DNA of 6,701 nucleotides from assembly GCA_030152145.1 (NCBI GenBank), contig JASLIL010000058.1, positions 1 through 6,701 of the forward strand. Direction: 5' to 3'. Below the pieces are notes generated by a model. That model worked only from the letters and a program-made list of their open reading frames with translations. It did not search any database and was not told the DNA's origin. The position numbers and the translations under genes are program-made. The DNA comes from Tissierellales bacterium (GTDB taxonomy: Bacteria; Bacillota; Clostridia; Tissierellales; JASKZW01). This document shows, piece by piece, positions 5,115 through 6,701 of the stretch; the first letter of the stretch is position 1, and the number at the start of each line of letters is the position of its first letter.

Positions 5115-6149
5115 ATGAAAAATATAGGTGTAATATTTGGTGGTCAATCTTCTGAATATGAAGTTTCCCTGGATTCAGCCAGCTCATTTATGGAGGCTAT
5201 GGATCTAGATAAATATAACTTAATTAAGATAGGTATAGCAAAAGATGGTAGATGGTTTCTTTTTGAAGGAGAAATAGAAGATGTTAGAAATGACTCTTGG
5301 CTTGAGTATTCAAGGGAAATTTATCCCCTATTTGGCCATGAGGAAAAGGGATTTATGGGGCAAAATGATTTTATAGGCCTAGATCTTCTAGTACCTATTA
5401 TGCATGGCGAGCTTGTTGAGGACGGAAGTATACAGGGTGTTTTTAGGATGATGGGAATACCCTATATAGGCTGTGATGTCCTAGCTTCATCTATAGGATT
5501 TGATAAAAGTATAAGCCAGATACTTGCAGAAAGTATAGGAATTAAAACAACCCCATCACTTGAATTTATAGATAGGGTTGAAGAAGAAAAGTTAGAGGAA
5601 TTTTTAAAAGACAAGGACTACCCTTACTTTGTCAAACCCCTAAGAGCTGGATCATCTAAGGGTGTAACAAAGGTAAACTCCTACGAAGACTTTCAAGAAG
5701 CTTTTAAGGAGGCCTTTAAGTTTGATAATATTATCCTGGTAGAAGTTGGGGTAAATGGATTTGAAGTTGGCTGCGCTGCCTTAGACTATAAGGATCAGAC
5801 CTTAATTGGAGAAGTAGATGAGATTCAGTTGGATCATGGCTTCTTTGACTATAGGGAGAAATATAACTTAATTTCCTCTAAGATTCATCTGCCAGCTAGA
5901 ATTAAGCCTTCAACCAAGAAGAAGATTCAGGGCTATACAGAGGAAATCTACAAGCTTTTTAGATGCAAGGGACTTTGCCGTGTTGATTTCTTTCTAGACA
6001 GGGAGGAAATCTACTTTAATGAGGTAAATACAATGCCAGGATTTACCTCTCATTCCAGATTCCCATCTATGTTTAGGGAAATAGGAATAGATTATCCTAA
6101 ATTGGTGGAACTTATTATTAGTAATGGACTAGGTGATTTTAATGATTAG
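5115..6149 (+). CDS. vanG: VanG-type D-alanine-D-serine ligase (D-Ala-D-X ligase, ATP-grasp)
   Basis: This cytoplasmic ATP-grasp ligase joins D-Ala to a second D-amino acid for the peptidoglycan stem. Family residues present: E14 in GGQSSEYEVSLDSA (9-22), HGxxxEDG (97-104), K174 and S180-S181 in KPLRAGSSKGVTKV, R289/D291, E303 and N305 in NEVNTMPG, and S314. The omega loop GFFDYREKY (242-250) with Y250, the equivalent of E. coli DdlB Tyr216, argues against a D-lactate ligase. Segments close to remembered VanG are SEYEVSL, RAGSS-G-TKV, NGFEVGCA, VDEI-L--GFFDY-EKY, SSKI--PARI and FTSHSR-P. D235, F244 and R315 align with the VanG residues I recall as implicated in D-Ser recognition (Asp243, Phe252, Arg324). 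Length 344 aa is normal. GAGGTAA at 5103-5109 supports the start. The overlapping VanXY-like gene strengthens the D-Ser reading. Family is certain; D-Ser rather than D-Ala specificity is likely but inferred. Confidence 0.8.
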   Translation: MKNIGVIFGGQSSEYEVSLDSASSFMEAMDLDKYNLIKIGIAKDGRWFLFEGEIEDVRNDSWLEYSREIYPLFGHEEKGFMGQNDFIGLDLLVPIMHGELVEDGSIQGVFRMMGIPYIGCDVLASSIGFDKSISQILAESIGIKTTPSLEFIDRVEEEKLEEFLKDKDYPYFVKPLRAGSSKGVTKVNSYEDFQEAFKEAFKFDNIILVEVGVNGFEVGCAALDYKDQTLIGEVDEIQLDHGFFDYREKYNLISSKIHLPARIKPSTKKKIQGYTEEIYKLFRCKGLCRVDFFLDREEIYFNEVNTMPGFTSHSRFPSMFREIGIDYPKLVELIISNGLGDFND

Positions 6150-6701
6150 AAATAGAGAAATTTTAGTAAATAGGGATCATCCCCTTCCTAAGACCTACAG
6201 ACCAGGAAACCTTGTGGCTCCTTTTGAAGCCTATGAAAATTGTCTGATGGAAAAAGAGGCTGGTGAAAACCTTATTAAACTAATTGAATATATAGGTGGG
6301 GAAGACCTTATAGTCCCTACTAGTGGCTATAGGAGTCTGAAAAAGCAGAGGGATATCTATCTTATCTCCCTCTTAAAACATGGTCCTAAGTATACCAAAA
6401 GCTATGTGGCCCGAGAAGGTGAAAGTGAACATCACACTGGTCTGGCCATAGACCTAGGCCTAAATACAACTAGGGAGGATGTAAAGTCTCCATCTTTTAG
6501 GGATCATCCAATAGTTCTTAGTTTCTTAAAAGAGATGGCAGATTTTGGTTTTATCCTAAGATACCAAAAAGATAAGGAGTCCTATACTGGAATATCCTAT
6601 GAGCCCTGGCACTTTAGGTATGTAGGCTACCCCCTTAGTAAATATCTTAGGGATAAAAACCTCTGTCTGGAAGAATACTATCTTATGAAAGAAGAAAGGA
6701 T
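6142..6701 (+). CDS. vanXY: VanXY-type D,D-dipeptidase/D,D-carboxypeptidase, 3' end cut by window edge
   Basis: This is a zinc peptidase of family M15B. VanXY enzymes hydrolyse D-Ala-D-Ala dipeptide and trim terminal D-Ala from UDP-MurNAc-pentapeptide, removing the vancomycin target. 186 codons are visible. The metal site is SEHHTGLAID (95-104; ligands H97 and D104) plus EPWH (154-157; base E154, ligand H157). The substrate-side segment TSGYR (60-64) is present. The stretch TGISYEPWHFRYVG (149-162) and the end LCLEEYY (174-180) closely resemble enterococcal VanXY, which is about 190 aa, so little is missing. There is no signal peptide or membrane anchor, which fits cytoplasmic VanXY or VanX and disfavours membrane-bound VanY. 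The ATG overlaps the ligase end by 8 nt, with AGGTGA at 6131-6136, so translation is probably coupled. Peptidase family is sure; bifunctional VanXY rather than VanY-like activity is inferred from context and resemblance. Confidence 0.82.
   Translation, partial: MIRNREILVNRDHPLPKTYRPGNLVAPFEAYENCLMEKEAGENLIKLIEYIGGEDLIVPTSGYRSLKKQRDIYLISLLKHGPKYTKSYVAREGESEHHTGLAIDLGLNTTREDVKSPSFRDHPIVLSFLKEMADFGFILRYQKDKESYTGISYEPWHFRYVGYPLSKYLRDKNLCLEEYYLMKEER

Noticed and set aside
5115..6149. D-Ala-D-lactate (VanA/VanB-type) ligase
   Set aside because: The omega loop keeps the EKY tyrosine, equivalent to DdlB Tyr216, and matches the VanG/VanC type; no vanH-like dehydrogenase precedes the gene.
1..6701. 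CRISPR array, insertion sequence or phage genes
   Set aside because: No regularly spaced repeats, transposase or phage-like frames, or terminal inverted repeats were seen on either strand.

Overview
The window looks like chromosome from a low-GC Gram-positive anaerobe of the Bacillota, most likely in the Clostridia/Tissierellia range. The grounds are the AT-rich non-coding DNA, strong AGGAGG/GAGGTG ribosome binding sites, heavy use of ATA, AGA/AGG and CTA/TTA codons, the gene order tig-clpP-clpX-lon, and the closest remembered relatives of the last two genes (VanG and VanXY proteins of enterococci and clostridia). The species cannot be named from this sequence.

Left half (1-3700, minus strand): a protein-quality-control cluster read right to left. 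Trigger factor (tig) has its own extended -10 promoter and a strong Shine-Dalgarno. It is followed after 17 nt by clpP, and 16 nt later by clpX. A perfect hairpin terminator then separates clpX from lon, whose first 117 codons run off the left edge. Together these encode a ribosome-associated folding chaperone, the ClpXP protease (ATPase plus proteolytic chamber) and the Lon protease.

Middle (3604-4950): an intergenic stretch of about 350 bp holds the tig promoter, an AT-rich hairpin in the tig leader and a doubtful 71-codon frame. Then come a plus-strand ZIP-family metal transporter and a minus-strand tRNA-Leu(UAG). The transporter and tRNA converge on one shared bidirectional terminator.

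Right part (4951-6701, plus strand): the most interesting region. A promoter with a perfect -10 but no recognisable -35 is preceded by two near-identical 11-bp tandem repeats, the pattern bound by OmpR/PhoB-type response regulators. It drives a D-Ala-D-X ligase that matches VanG-type D-alanine-D-serine ligases in its diagnostic segments. The ligase overlaps by 8 nt a cytoplasmic VanXY-type D,D-peptidase whose 3' end is cut by the window edge. One enzyme would build an altered peptidoglycan terminus and the other would remove the normal D-Ala-D-Ala precursor, which is the core of a vanG-type glycopeptide resistance operon. A serine racemase (vanT) would be expected next, but it and any vanR/vanS genes lie outside the window or are absent. 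All identities are by motif recognition from memory; no search was run.
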